Assembly: GCA_003963005.1 (NCBI GenBank)
Contig: RXJW01000048.1
Location: 1-64,000 of the forward strand
Source of the DNA: Burkholderiales bacterium
GTDB lineage: Bacteria > Pseudomonadota > Gammaproteobacteria > Burkholderiales > Burkholderiaceae_C
Direction: 5' to 3'
DNA length: 64,000 nt
Positions 8,598 to 17,414 of this stretch are shown here, in pieces. The position numbers and the translations under genes were made by a program. The notes under the pieces are model-generated. The model saw nothing but the letters and a program-made list of their open reading frames with translations, was not told where the DNA came from and did no database searches. The number at the start of each line of letters is the position of its first letter. Positions within the stretch are counted from its first letter, which is position 1.

Positions 8598-9944
8598 TCA
8601 GAAGTTGAAGGCCAGGCGCAGGCCGCCCCAGTGCCGCCCCTGCACGATGATCGGTGCCGTGGCCTCCTTCAGCACGACGAAGCGCCCCCCGCCCATGTCG
8701 CGACGATAGGTCTGCAGCAGGAAGGGCCGCGTGTTGCGCGCCGAGGCCAGGCCGGTGCGGTCGTTGAAGATGCGCCGGTAGCGGCTGTTGGCAGTGTTCC
8801 AGACCGTGTCGCCAGGCCGCTGCGGCTGGCAGTACTTGCGGTTGTGCGTGGGGATGTAGCCATTGCGATCTGCTGCGATGCAGAACACGATCCTGTCGTC
8901 GAGCGCCAGCATCTTCTCCTGCACGGCCGGGAACAGCCTGTCGGTCAGCTGGCAGAAGCGGGCCAGGTGCTGCTGTGGCGACGTGCCCTCGATCGGACGG
9001 TACTGCTCATCGAAGAGGTCGGGCGCTGCGATCTGGCCTGCCTTCAGCGCGCCTTCGAGCACGGCCGCAATCTCGCCGGCCGCCTGCTGGGCCGCGCGGA
9101 TGAACGGCATGTCGTCGACCTCGACACCACTCTCGGCAACCTGCTCGACCAGTTCCTCCGCCATCCGCAGGAAGCGGTCGCTGCCGTCGAATGCGACCTG
9201 CAGGCCGCCGGCCGCCTGGGTCACTTCGCGATCCAGCTCATGCGCGCGCTGGTTCAGCACCTGCATCTGCTGACCGCTCTGCGCCGCGGACGCCGCGATC
9301 CGCTGCACATCCGCCTCCACTGCGCTGAAAGCCGCGTGAATCTGGCTCCGCTTGGCCGGGTTCTCGGTCAACTCCTCGCTGAAGCGGTCGATGCGGGTCT
9401 GCAGGCTGCCGATGGCACTCACGATCGCCTTCGACGACGCCTCGACCTGCCCGGCCAGCGCCTTCACGGCCTCGGCCACGACGGCAAAGCCCCGCCCCGC
9501 CTCGCCGGCGTGCTTGGCTTCGACCGCGGCATTGAAGGCCACCAGCCGCGTCTGCAGCGAGATCTTGGTGATCTCGGCCGCGGCGTCGGACACCTGCGCG
9601 AGCGTGCTGGCCATGCCGGTCACCTCGCTGCCCACGCCGCCCAGCGCGTCGCGGGCGCGCTGAACGGCCGCCGCGCTCTCGGCCGTGGCGGCCGTGATGG
9701 CCGCCTGCGCCTGGCTGATCTGGTGCAACTGCTGCGCCAATGCCTGCATGGCCTGGCTCTGCGACTGCACGACCCGCTGGGTGTCCTCCAGGGCACCGCG
9801 CACCTCCGCCGCATCCTTGCCCACGGTGGACAAGGAGCGCGACAGCCGCCTGACGACATTCAACGCGGCGTCGTCATCGCGACGCGGTGCGCCGTCATGC
9901 GCGACCGCAGAAGCGGTGCTTCCCGACCTGGGCCACTTGAACAT
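8598..9944 (-). CDS. Soluble methyl-accepting chemotaxis protein with C-terminal sensor domain
   Basis: 448 aa with no transmembrane segment. The N-terminal half is a long coiled coil carrying the signalling hairpin ([30 protein letters not shown]), the region that docks CheA and CheW. The signalling domain precedes the sensor part, the reverse of classical receptors. The last 150 residues form a globular module with [23 protein letters not shown] and [13 protein letters not shown], a PAS/Cache-like domain seen at the C-terminus of other cytosolic receptors. It probably senses an intracellular cue. It precedes the BLUF gene in the same direction, suggesting a functional link that the sequence alone cannot prove. 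Confidence 0.88.
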   Translation of the reverse strand: MFKWPRSGSTASAVAHDGAPRRDDDAALNVVRRLSRSLSTVGKDAAEVRGALEDTQRVVQSQSQAMQALAQQLHQISQAQAAITAATAESAAAVQRARDALGGVGSEVTGMASTLAQVSDAAAEITKISLQTRLVAFNAAVEAKHAGEAGRGFAVVAEAVKALAGQVEASSKAIVSAIGSLQTRIDRFSEELTENPAKRSQIHAAFSAVEADVQRIAASAAQSGQQMQVLNQRAHELDREVTQAAGGLQVAFDGSDRFLRMAEELVEQVAESGVEVDDMPFIRAAQQAAGEIAAVLEGALKAGQIAAPDLFDEQYRPIEGTSPQQHLARFCQLTDRLFPAVQEKMLALDDRIVFCIAADRNGYIPTHNRKYCQPQRPGDTVWNTANSRYRRIFNDRTGLASARNTRPFLLQTYRRDMGGGRFVVLKEATAPIIVQGRHWGGLRLAFNF

Positions 9945-10000
9945 GTCTTGTCCCCATCGTTGGCCGGGACCATGCCATCTGCGGGCACCGCCCAGCTAAT

Positions 10001-10714
10001 TCACCAGTCACGCAGCTTAACGCGCAACCTCGCGATGGACTGACTGTGCAGCTGGCACACGCGCGACTCCGTGACCTTGAGCACGGCAGCGATCTCCTTG
10101 AGATTCATGTCGTGTTCGTAGTACATGCTCATCACGAACTGCTCGCGCTCGGGCAGGTTCTTGATCGCAGCCACCAGCGCCTCGCGCATGCGGTGGTCCT
10201 GCAACTGGGTCATCGGGTTGCTGGCCTCGTCGGCCACGTGGCGGTCGAGGTAGTCCTCGTCGCCATCGTCGCCGGACATGTCTTCCAGGTAGACGAGCTG
10301 CGTGCCCCGCACCTTGCCCAGCAATTCCTGGTACTCGGCCAGCGGCAGGCCCATCTCGGCGGCGATCTCGGTCTCGGTCGGCGCGCGGCCCAGCCGCTGC
10401 TCGACCTTGTGCACCGCCACCTCGATTTCGCGCTGCTGCCGCCGCGTGCCGCGGCTCATCCAGTCGCCGCCGCGCAGCTCGTCCAGCATCGCGCCACGGA
10501 TGCGCTGGGTGGCGAAGGTCTCGAACTGCACGCCCTGCTCCGCGTCGAAACGCGACAGCGCGTCGGTCAGGCCGATCAGGCCGACCTGGATCAGGTCATC
10601 GACCTCCACATTGGCCGGCAGCTTGGCAATCATCTGGTGCGCCAGGCGTCGGACCAGCGGGCTGTACTGCTTGATCAGCGTGCTGTTGTCGAGGCGGCCT
10701 TTGGGCGTGTACAT
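10001..10714 (-). CDS. fliA: Flagellar sigma factor sigma-28
   Basis: 237 aa from MYTPKGRLD, preceded by a GGAG ribosome site; the ORF track start 25 codons upstream falls within the flhG gene. It has sigma-70 family regions 2 (EVDDLIQVGLIGLTDALSRFD), 3 and 4, with the C-terminal helix-turn-helix LKEIAAVLKVTESRVCQLHSQ typical of FliA. It directs RNA polymerase to late flagellar promoters; seven matching TCAAG/TAAA-N15/16-GCCGATAA sites occur in this window. It is the last gene of the motA...flhG operon, 16 bp after flhG, so a sigma-28 promoter before motA may also feed back on fliA. FlgM, its usual anti-sigma factor, is not in this window. Confidence 0.97.
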   Translation of the reverse strand: MYTPKGRLDNSTLIKQYSPLVRRLAHQMIAKLPANVEVDDLIQVGLIGLTDALSRFDAEQGVQFETFATQRIRGAMLDELRGGDWMSRGTRRQQREIEVAVHKVEQRLGRAPTETEIAAEMGLPLAEYQELLGKVRGTQLVYLEDMSGDDGDEDYLDRHVADEASNPMTQLQDHRMREALVAAIKNLPEREQFVMSMYYEHDMNLKEIAAVLKVTESRVCQLHSQSIARLRVKLRDW

Positions 10715-10730
10715 CGTGAACTCCGGCGGT

Positions 10731-11522
10731 TCAGTGTGCTGCGAAGTGGGACGTGGCCAGCGTGCGCGCCGGGCGCAGCGGGCTGGCATCGGCGGCGGCG
10801 TCGACCGCAGCGCCGGGAGGAGCGGCCAGCAACAGTTCGCGGGCCAGGTGGCGGAGCTCAGGCGTCAGGGGCGCGTTCTGGGCCGCGCGTGGGTCCAGAC
10901 AGGCCCAGTCACGCAACACCGCGCCGAGGAAGCCGTCGGCGCAGGATTGCAGCTGTTGCGCGATGCGGTTGGCCACGCGCAACTGAGGGTGGCAGGCCAT
11001 CAGCAGACTGTAGACCAAGAGCCCGGCGCGTTGTGTGAGCCATTTCATGCCGGCATAGGCCTCAGTGACGCTCGCGGGCTCGGTGTCTGCCAGCAACAGC
11101 GGACGCACTTCGCGCAGGGCCACGATGCGGGCCAGCTCGGATGCGCTGGCGTGCAGCAGGATCACGTCGGCCTCGGGTGCCGCCTCGGCCACGGCTTCCA
11201 GGAAGGATGCCGCCGAGCCTTGCGCGTTGATGTAGCGCATCGGCAGGCCGCGGGCCGCCAGGTAGCTGACACGGGGCGACAGCTTCTCGATGCAGTTGGC
11301 CAGCTCGATCTGCGCCAGCTCAGAGGGCTGCGGCGAATGAACGCCGGCATCCACCACCAACGTTTTCAGATTCAATTCGGCGAACGAGGCGCACAGGCCT
11401 TCCAGCAACAGCCCGGCGCCCATCACGCGCGGATTGCTGACGACGGGCACGAAGCGCTGCTTGGACGCCGCGAACAGGCGGCGCAGGCCGTGGGCTTGGT
11501 CTTGAGGCATGGCGCGGCTCAT
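10731..11522 (-). CDS. flhG: FlhG/FleN-like protein with degenerate Walker A
   Basis: 263 aa, 1 bp after flhF. The N-terminus DQAHGLRRL matches the DQAxxLR activator helix with which FlhG stimulates the FlhF GTPase. The following MinD/ParA-like fold is recognisable (FVPVVSNPRVMGAGLLLEGL...TLVVDAG). The deviant P-loop KGGxGKT is absent and replaced by SNPRVMGAG, and the usual DAD after strand 2 is DAG. It therefore should not bind or hydrolyse ATP like canonical FlhG, yet could still regulate FlhF. Position between flhF and fliA supports the identity. An alternative start is MPQDQAHG four codons in. Confidence 0.85.
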   Translation of the reverse strand: MSRAMPQDQAHGLRRLFAASKQRFVPVVSNPRVMGAGLLLEGLCASFAELNLKTLVVDAGVHSPQPSELAQIELANCIEKLSPRVSYLAARGLPMRYINAQGSAASFLEAVAEAAPEADVILLHASASELARIVALREVRPLLLADTEPASVTEAYAGMKWLTQRAGLLVYSLLMACHPQLRVANRIAQQLQSCADGFLGAVLRDWACLDPRAAQNAPLTPELRHLARELLLAAPPGAAVDAAADASPLRPARTLATSHFAAH

Positions 11523-11523
11523 G

Positions 11524-13209
11524 TCAGTGGACGGCCCTCGACAGACCCTCCGCCAGCGGCGCGCCGGCGAAGATCAGGTTGACGTCGGTGTTGTCCATGC
11601 GCCAGGCGCCCGCGGCGGGGCTCTTCAGGGCCCGCTGCACGAGGGCCGCGCCGGGCAGGCGGTGCCAGTCTTCGGGCACACGCTGGCCGTTGGCCACGCC
11701 GAGCACCTTCAGGCGATGGCGGATGAGGGTGTCCAGTGCCGGCGCGAGCTTCACGGCCTCGTCGATCTTGCTGAGCACGACGCCCTCGCACGCAGCGCCC
11801 TTCCAGGCGTTGACGACGTCCTCGATCGTCTCGCCCTGCTGAGCGGCGTTGATGACCAGCAGCTTCTTGATGCTCGGGTGAGCGAGCATTTCCAGCAGTT
11901 CCTGGGTGCGGCTGTCACGCTGCGCCATGCCGGCGGTGTCGATCAGCACGAGCTTCTTGCTGGACAGCAGGTCCAGCAGGTCGTCCAGGGACGCGCGATC
12001 GTGCGCGGTGTGCACCGGCACGCCGAGGATGCGGCCGTAGGCGCGCAGCTGCTCATGGGCGCCGATGCGGTAGGCGTCCAACGTGATCAGCCCGAGCTGG
12101 CCAGCGCCGTGCTTGGTGGCGAAGTGAGCAGCGAGCTTGGCGGTGGTTGTGGTCTTGCCCACCCCCGTGGAACCGATCAGCGCGTAGACACCCCCGCGGT
12201 CCTCGATGGCCGGGGCGGCCTCGTCGGTCTGCAGGTTGCGCGACAGCACGTGCGCGGCCCAGGCGGTTTCGTCCGCGGGCTCGGCGGGCGCGCCGGGCTT
12301 GAAGTCCGACGGGCAGCTCTCGGCCAGCTTGCGCACCAACGCCGGCGAGAAGCCCAGCTCTAGCAGCTTCTGTGTCAGGCGGGCCTGCACCGGCTGGCGC
12401 TGCAGCTTCTCCATGAAGGCCAGCGACGAGAAGCGCTCTTCGATCAGGCCGCGCATCTGGCGCAGCTCGTCGGCCATGTCCATCTGCTGGCGCTGACCGG
12501 CAGTGGGTTGACCGGGCAACGGCAGCGGCTCGGCACCGATGTCGCTCAGCGTGGGCACGGCACGCGCCGTGGCTGCCGTGGGAATGCGGATCTCGTCGCG
12601 CAGCACCGGCGGCGACATGCGCGCCTGCGGCATGACCGGCGGCGGGGCCACACGGGCTTCGGGCATCACCGGCGGCGGGGCGGCGCGGCGCGGGGCCAGC
12701 ACGGCCATCGCTTCGGCGGCACGGCGCTCACGCTGGGCGCGGGCCGCATCCAGCGACACGGCTGACGGCTGCACCGGCGGCGGCGCCACCTGCATGACGG
12801 GGTCGGGCTGCCCGCTCATTTCGGCCTGGCGGCGGCGCAGCACGCGCTCGCGCACATAGTCCTGGAAGGACAGCGTGCTCATGGCCAGCTGCTCCACGTC
12901 ACCGCGCACTTCAGGGCTGCCGAAACTCGGCTCCTGGCGCTGGGCCCGCTCGGCGAACGGGGCGCGAGGCGAGGCCTGCGCGGGCATCACCGGCGGCGGC
13001 GCCACCTGAGGGCGGGCGACCGTGCGCGGTGCGGTGGCGGCCATCTGCTCGATCTGGCCCATGCCTTCGGGGGCCATGGCCAGCACCTCGACACCTTCGG
13101 GCACGTTCTTGTTGGACAGCACGACGGCATCCGGCCCGAAGGCCTGCTTGACGAGCGCCAGGGCCTCGCGGGACGTGCGGGCCGTGAACTTGCGGACATT
13201 CATGCTCAT
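11524..13209 (-). CDS. flhF: Flagellar SRP-like GTPase FlhF
   Basis: 561 aa, longer than many FlhF proteins because of an extended central region. The N-terminal B domain (MNVRKFTARTSREALALVKQAFG) is typical. Residues about 75-230 are Pro/Ala-rich and carry five copies of an APPPV(M/Q)P motif. The NG GTPase domain follows with GSTGVGKTTTTAKLA (G1), TLDAYRIGAHEQL, DTAG (G3) and SKID (G4). FlhF places the flagellum and recruits the first basal-body parts to the membrane. The ATG overlaps the flhA stop (ATGA), showing translational coupling; MNVRKF two codons in is an equally good start. Confidence 0.95.
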   Translation of the reverse strand: MSMNVRKFTARTSREALALVKQAFGPDAVVLSNKNVPEGVEVLAMAPEGMGQIEQMAATAPRTVARPQVAPPPVMPAQASPRAPFAERAQRQEPSFGSPEVRGDVEQLAMSTLSFQDYVRERVLRRRQAEMSGQPDPVMQVAPPPVQPSAVSLDAARAQRERRAAEAMAVLAPRRAAPPPVMPEARVAPPPVMPQARMSPPVLRDEIRIPTAATARAVPTLSDIGAEPLPLPGQPTAGQRQQMDMADELRQMRGLIEERFSSLAFMEKLQRQPVQARLTQKLLELGFSPALVRKLAESCPSDFKPGAPAEPADETAWAAHVLSRNLQTDEAAPAIEDRGGVYALIGSTGVGKTTTTAKLAAHFATKHGAGQLGLITLDAYRIGAHEQLRAYGRILGVPVHTAHDRASLDDLLDLLSSKKLVLIDTAGMAQRDSRTQELLEMLAHPSIKKLLVINAAQQGETIEDVVNAWKGAACEGVVLSKIDEAVKLAPALDTLIRHRLKVLGVANGQRVPEDWHRLPGAALVQRALKSPAAGAWRMDNTDVNLIFAGAPLAEGLSRAVH

Positions 13210-15296
13210 GCTGTGCCTCCGATGATGGAGCCGATGCGGATGGTGTGGGTCTCAGGAATCTCGCTGTGGCCGAGCACCTTCAGGCGAGGTGCGGCGCGCC
13301 GCAGCAGCCGCGCCATCGGCGCGCGGATCAGGTCGGGCACCAGCAGCGTCGCGGGCACGCCGCGGTCTTCCTGCTTCTGGGCGGTCTCGGCAGCGCTCTT
13401 GGCCAGCGTGTCGGCCACGCCGGGGTCGAGTGCGGCGCCGTGCGGCGAATTCAGGGCCTGGGTGACGAGGCGCTCCAGCTCGGGCTCCAAGGCGATGACG
13501 TCCAGCTCCTTCACGCTGCCGTAGATCTGCTGGACGATGGCCGGTGCGATGTGGGTACGGATGCGGCGGGCCAGCTCCATCGGGTCGGTCACGGTGGCGG
13601 CGTTCTCGGCCAGGCATTCGACGATGGAGCGCATGTCGCGCACGTGCACGCCCTCCTCCAGCAGCAGTTGGAGCACGCGTTGCAGGGTGGCGATGCTGAC
13701 CATCTTCGGGATCACGTCTTCGATGAGTTGGGGCGCCTGCTTGGTGAGGTGTTCCACCAGCGACTGCGTCTCCACGCGACCCAACAACTTGGCCGCATGC
13801 ACTTGCATCAAGTGTGAAAGGTGGGTGGCCACGACAGTCGAGCAATCAACCACCGTAAAGCCGCTCATTTGGGCCATCTCCTTCTGACGCTCCTCGATCC
13901 ACACCGCCGGCAGGCCGAAGGCGGGGTCGGTGGTTTGCGTCCCCAGAAGCCTCTGCGTGGCATGGCCCGGGTTGATCGCCAGCCACATGCCGGGGAAGGC
14001 CTCGGCCTCGCCGACGACCGCGCCGCGCAGCGAGATGCGGTACTGGCTCGGGCGCAGCTCCAGGTTGTCGCGGATGTGCACCGGCGGCGGCAGGAAGCCC
14101 ACCTCCTGCGCGAACTTGCGGCGCACGCCCTTGATGCGGCTGAGCAGGTCGCCTTCCTTGTTCTTGTCGACCAGCGTGATCAGCCGGTAGCCGACCTCCA
14201 GGCCCAGCGTGTCCACGGGCACCAGGTCTTCCCAGCTGGCTTCGCCGGCGCCTTCGCTGCTCGGCATGATCGGCTTGACCGCCTTGGCGGCTTCCAGCGC
14301 CTGCTCCTTGGCGCGCAGCCAGTAGGCCAGGTAGCCCAGGCCGGCCGAGATCAGCAGGAACACGACGTGCGGCATGCCCGGAATCAGGCCCAGCGCACCG
14401 ATGACGCCGGCCGTGATCGCGATGCTCTTGGCCGAGCCGAACACCTGGCGACCGATCTGGCTGCCGATGTCCTTGTCGGTGCCCACCCGGGACACGACCA
14501 TGGCCGCGGCCACCGAGATCAGCAGCGCCGGCACCTGGGCCACGAGCGCGTCACCGACGGCCAGCAGGATGTAGCTGTTGGCGGCCTGGCCGGCACTGAG
14601 GTTGTGCTGGGCCACACCGATGATGAAGCCGCCGACGATGTTGATCGCCAAAATCAGCATGCCCGCCACCGCATCGCCGCGCACGAACTTGCTGGCACCG
14701 TCCATCGAGCCGAAGAAGTCCGCTTCGTCTGACAGCTCGGCCCGGCGGCGCTTGGCCTCGGCTTCGTTGATGAGGCCGGCGTTCAGGTCGGCGTCCACCG
14801 CCATCTGCTTGCCGGGCATCGCATCCAGCGTGAAGCGCGCGCCAACCTCGGCGATCCGCTCCGCGCCCTTGGTCACCACGATGAAGTTGATGACCACGAG
14901 GATGGCAAACACGATCAGGCCGACCGCGAAATTGCCGCCGATCAGGAAGTGCCCGAAGGCCTCGATCACCTTGCCGGCAGCACCCGTGCCGGTGTGGCCT
15001 TCCAGCAGCACCACCCGCGTGGACGCCACGTTCAGCGACAGGCGCATCAGCGTGGTCAGCAGCAGCACGGTCGGGAAGGCGGCGAAATCCAGCGGCCGCA
15101 CCATGTGGGCCGCGACCATCATCACCATCACGGCCATCGCGATATTGAAGGTGAACAGCAGGTCCAGCACGAAGGGCGGCAGCGGCAGCACCATCATGGA
15201 CAGCACGAGCAGCACCGCGATCGGCGCGCCGAGCGCCGCGATGATGCCGGCGCGCGGGCCGAGGAGAGATTGCAGCTTTTGAATCAGCGGGTTCAT
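13206..15296 (-). CDS. flhA: Flagellar type III export gate protein FlhA
   Basis: 696 aa, the normal FlhA length. The N-terminal half has about eight hydrophobic helices; the FHIPEP signature region reads GKQMAVDADLNAGLI with EAKRRRAELSDEADFFGSMDGASKFV. The C-terminal half is the soluble export-gate ring. The ATG at 15296 (MNPLIQ) is preferred. The ORF track extends it by eight codons (MAVFESLD), but those come from the arm of a repeat lying between flhA and flhB, and the same MAVF extension appears before fliH at another repeat copy. It is translationally coupled to flhF downstream. Confidence 0.97.
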   Translation of the reverse strand: MNPLIQKLQSLLGPRAGIIAALGAPIAVLLVLSMMVLPLPPFVLDLLFTFNIAMAVMVMMVAAHMVRPLDFAAFPTVLLLTTLMRLSLNVASTRVVLLEGHTGTGAAGKVIEAFGHFLIGGNFAVGLIVFAILVVINFIVVTKGAERIAEVGARFTLDAMPGKQMAVDADLNAGLINEAEAKRRRAELSDEADFFGSMDGASKFVRGDAVAGMLILAINIVGGFIIGVAQHNLSAGQAANSYILLAVGDALVAQVPALLISVAAAMVVSRVGTDKDIGSQIGRQVFGSAKSIAITAGVIGALGLIPGMPHVVFLLISAGLGYLAYWLRAKEQALEAAKAVKPIMPSSEGAGEASWEDLVPVDTLGLEVGYRLITLVDKNKEGDLLSRIKGVRRKFAQEVGFLPPPVHIRDNLELRPSQYRISLRGAVVGEAEAFPGMWLAINPGHATQRLLGTQTTDPAFGLPAVWIEERQKEMAQMSGFTVVDCSTVVATHLSHLMQVHAAKLLGRVETQSLVEHLTKQAPQLIEDVIPKMVSIATLQRVLQLLLEEGVHVRDMRSIVECLAENAATVTDPMELARRIRTHIAPAIVQQIYGSVKELDVIALEPELERLVTQALNSPHGAALDPGVADTLAKSAAETAQKQEDRGVPATLLVPDLIRAPMARLLRRAAPRLKVLGHSEIPETHTIRIGSIIGGTA

Positions 15297-15309
15297 GTCA
15301 AGACTCTCG

Positions 15310-15396
15310 AACACAGCCACAGAGACACAGAGGCACAGAGGAATTCATGGGCAGGACACCGACTTCTCTGTGTCTCTGTGCCTCTGTGGCTGTGTT
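15310..15396. repeat. CACAGAGR palindromic repeat, copy 1 (flhB/flhA gap)
   Basis: Two arms of about 31 bp face each other around a 23-bp spacer. Each arm is AACACAGCC followed by three to four 8-bp units of CACAGAG(A/G). Left reads AACACAGCCACAGAGACACA; the right arm's reverse complement differs only where A and G units are swapped. It is non-coding and fills the 123-bp gap between flhB and flhA. Three related copies occur at 18867, 39513 and 45937. Confidence 0.93.
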
Positions 15397-15419
15397 CCTG
15401 GGCTGAGGCAGGCAGCGCG

Positions 15420-16595
15420 TCATTCCGCGAAGTCCTCATCCGGCTCCGGCGCCCAGCCCGGCTTGTTGTGCGGGTCAAGCTCGGGCGGCACGTGGGGCCT
15501 GGGCATGTCGGGCCGTGCGGCGTTGCGCGAGGCCATGGCGGCGCGCAGCTGGTAGACGTAGGCCAGCACCTGGGCGACGGCGCCAAACAGCGCCGCCGGG
15601 ATCTCGTGATCGAGCTTGGCGTGGGCGTACAGCGCACGGGCCAGCACCGGCTGCTGCAGCACGGGCACCTTGCTGTCCCTCGCGAGGTCGCGGATCTTCA
15701 TCGCCAGCAGGTCGGCGCCCTTGGCGACCACCTTGGGCGCGCTCATGCGGCCTTCTTCGTACTTGAGTGCGACGGCGTAGTGGGTCGGGTTCATGACCAC
15801 GAGATCCGCCTTGGGCACCGCCGCCAGCATGCGGCGCTTGGCCATCTCGCGCATGCGGGCGCGCATCTTGGCCTTGACCTCGAGGTTGCCCTCCACCTCT
15901 TTCAGTTCCTGCTTGGCCTCTTCGCGCGTCATGCGCATGCGGCGCAGCCAGAGCTGGCGCTGCAAGGGCACGTCGATGGCGGCGAAGACGGCCAGCGCAA
16001 TGGCCAGCAGCATCAGGCCGCCCATCAGCTGCTGGCCGGCGTAGGCCAGGGCCGACGGCAGCGGCACCGACATGATGCTCACGTAGGCGGCCAGCCGGTC
16101 CCTCAGCACCATCGCGCCGACGATGCCAAGCACCACCGCCAGCAGGACCGCCTTCAGCGCGGTGCCGAAACCCTGGCCGGACACGAGCCGCCCCAGCCCA
16201 GCGATCGGGTCGAGATGGGAGAACTTCGGCGCGAGCGGCTTCATGGTCCAGTTCCAGCCGCCGCTGGCCACGTGGCTGGCGATGCCCACCATCACCATCA
16301 GCGCCGCGATCGGCCCCATCACCGCCGCAAAGGCGAGCGTCATGTCGACCAGGCGCTCGCCCATGAAGCCAGGCCGCGCGAGCAGCGCGGCATCGAAGTG
16401 CAGGCCGGTGCCAAGCATCTGGCGCAGGCGGTCGACGATCTGCGGGCCACCGATGCTCAGCACCGCGCCGCCCGCGACCATCATCGCGAAGTGCGGCAGG
16501 TCACGCGAACGCGGCAGCTGGCCCTCGGCCCGAGATTTCTGGATCTTCTTGGGCGAGGCGGGTAGGTGGCGGTCTTGTGCGTCGTGGTCGGCCAT
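15420..16595 (-). CDS. flhB: Flagellar type III export switch protein FlhB
   Basis: 391 aa. It opens with the conserved cytosolic segment (ASPKKIQKSRAEGQLPRSRDL), then four transmembrane helices, then the cytosolic domain with the autocleavage motif NPTH (VVMNPTHYAVAL, cleavage between Asn and Pro). The C-terminal tail is long, acidic and Pro-rich (PEPDEDFAE). FlhB switches export from rod/hook to filament substrates together with FliK, which is also in this window. It lies between cheZ (after a clear terminator) and flhA (after a repeat copy). Confidence 0.97.
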   Translation of the reverse strand: MADHDAQDRHLPASPKKIQKSRAEGQLPRSRDLPHFAMMVAGGAVLSIGGPQIVDRLRQMLGTGLHFDAALLARPGFMGERLVDMTLAFAAVMGPIAALMVMVGIASHVASGGWNWTMKPLAPKFSHLDPIAGLGRLVSGQGFGTALKAVLLAVVLGIVGAMVLRDRLAAYVSIMSVPLPSALAYAGQQLMGGLMLLAIALAVFAAIDVPLQRQLWLRRMRMTREEAKQELKEVEGNLEVKAKMRARMREMAKRRMLAAVPKADLVVMNPTHYAVALKYEEGRMSAPKVVAKGADLLAMKIRDLARDSKVPVLQQPVLARALYAHAKLDHEIPAALFGAVAQVLAYVYQLRAAMASRNAARPDMPRPHVPPELDPHNKPGWAPEPDEDFAE

Positions 16596-16711
16596 GGCGG
16601 TTCTTCAGCGCTGGACCGAATTGTTCGAGCCGACTGGCAGAACTTGAGCGGGAAAAGCAGGGCGCTTGACCGTCAGTTCCGCCCACCAGCCGCAGCTGAC
16701 CGCGCGGGCAC

Positions 16712-16735
16712 AAAAAAGCCGGCACGAGGCCGGCT
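16712..16735 (-). terminator. Intrinsic terminator after cheZ
   Basis: On the minus strand AGCCGGC-CTCGT-GCCGGCT is followed by TTTTTT: a perfect 7-bp GC-rich stem, 5-nt loop and six T. It sits 22 bp after the cheZ stop and 116 bp before flhB. Some motA-cheZ transcripts should therefore end here, and flhB onward may need read-through or its own promoter. Confidence 0.88.
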
Positions 16736-16757
16736 GGGTCGCCAGGAGCCCGAAGGC

Positions 16758-17393
16758 TCAGAAACCGAGACTGGCCAGCAGGTCGTCGACCTCGCCCTGG
16801 TTCGCCACCACGTCGGTGCGGCCTTCGTGGTTCACGACCGGTCCCTGCAGGATGTTCGGGTCGACCTTCTCGCGCTGGTCGGGCGGCACCACCTGCACCA
16901 GCAGCTTCACGAGGCTGTCTTCCAGATCGTTGGCCAGCGTCACCACCTTGGCGACGACCTGACCGGTCAGATCGTGGAAGTCCTGCGCCAGCATGATGTC
17001 GGTCAGGTGGTTGTCGATGGCGCTGGTGCGGGTCTCGACGTCCTGCACGAAATTCATCACCGCGCCGCTGGCCACGGCGCGCACCGGGTCGGCCACGAGC
17101 GCCGCGGCCAGCTCCTTGGTCGCGGCACTGATGCCGGCGTGCTCGGCCTTGGCCTGGTCGACGGAGTTGAGCACCTTCTCGGCGGCGGCCGCCGTCTTGG
17201 TGGCGATGTAACTGAGGCGGCTGCGGGCGTCGGGCAGGCCGTCGGTGGCCACCTGCAGCTTGGGCATGACGCCCAGGCGCTGCATGGTGTCATGCAGCGT
17301 GCGGGTGATGGTGCCGAGTTGCTGAAAGACCTCGGGGGAGACGAGCAGCGGCTCGACACTTCCAGCCAGCTTGTCCAACTGTTCCATCGACAT
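16758..17393 (-). CDS. cheZ: CheY-P phosphatase CheZ
   Basis: 211 aa. The active-site helix reads IMLAQDFHDLTGQVVAKV, keeping the catalytic Asp-xxx-Gln pair (DLTGQ) of CheZ. The C-terminus GEVDDLLASLGF is the amphipathic peptide that binds CheY. The remainder is a long helical hairpin. It dephosphorylates CheY-P to reset the motor signal. It lies 21 bp downstream of cheY and is followed by a strong terminator. A second, smaller protein with a similar DxxxQ helix is encoded at 60889. Confidence 0.96.
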   Translation of the reverse strand: MSMEQLDKLAGSVEPLLVSPEVFQQLGTITRTLHDTMQRLGVMPKLQVATDGLPDARSRLSYIATKTAAAAEKVLNSVDQAKAEHAGISAATKELAAALVADPVRAVASGAVMNFVQDVETRTSAIDNHLTDIMLAQDFHDLTGQVVAKVVTLANDLEDSLVKLLVQVVPPDQREKVDPNILQGPVVNHEGRTDVVANQGEVDDLLASLGF

Positions 17394-17414
17394 GGCAGTC
17401 CCCTCTTGTCGTTA

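Noticed and set aside
15295-15555. ORF with NTATETQRHRG-type start
   Set aside because: It is the translation of the CACAGAGR repeat, a common false gene call; it overlaps flhB on the other strand.
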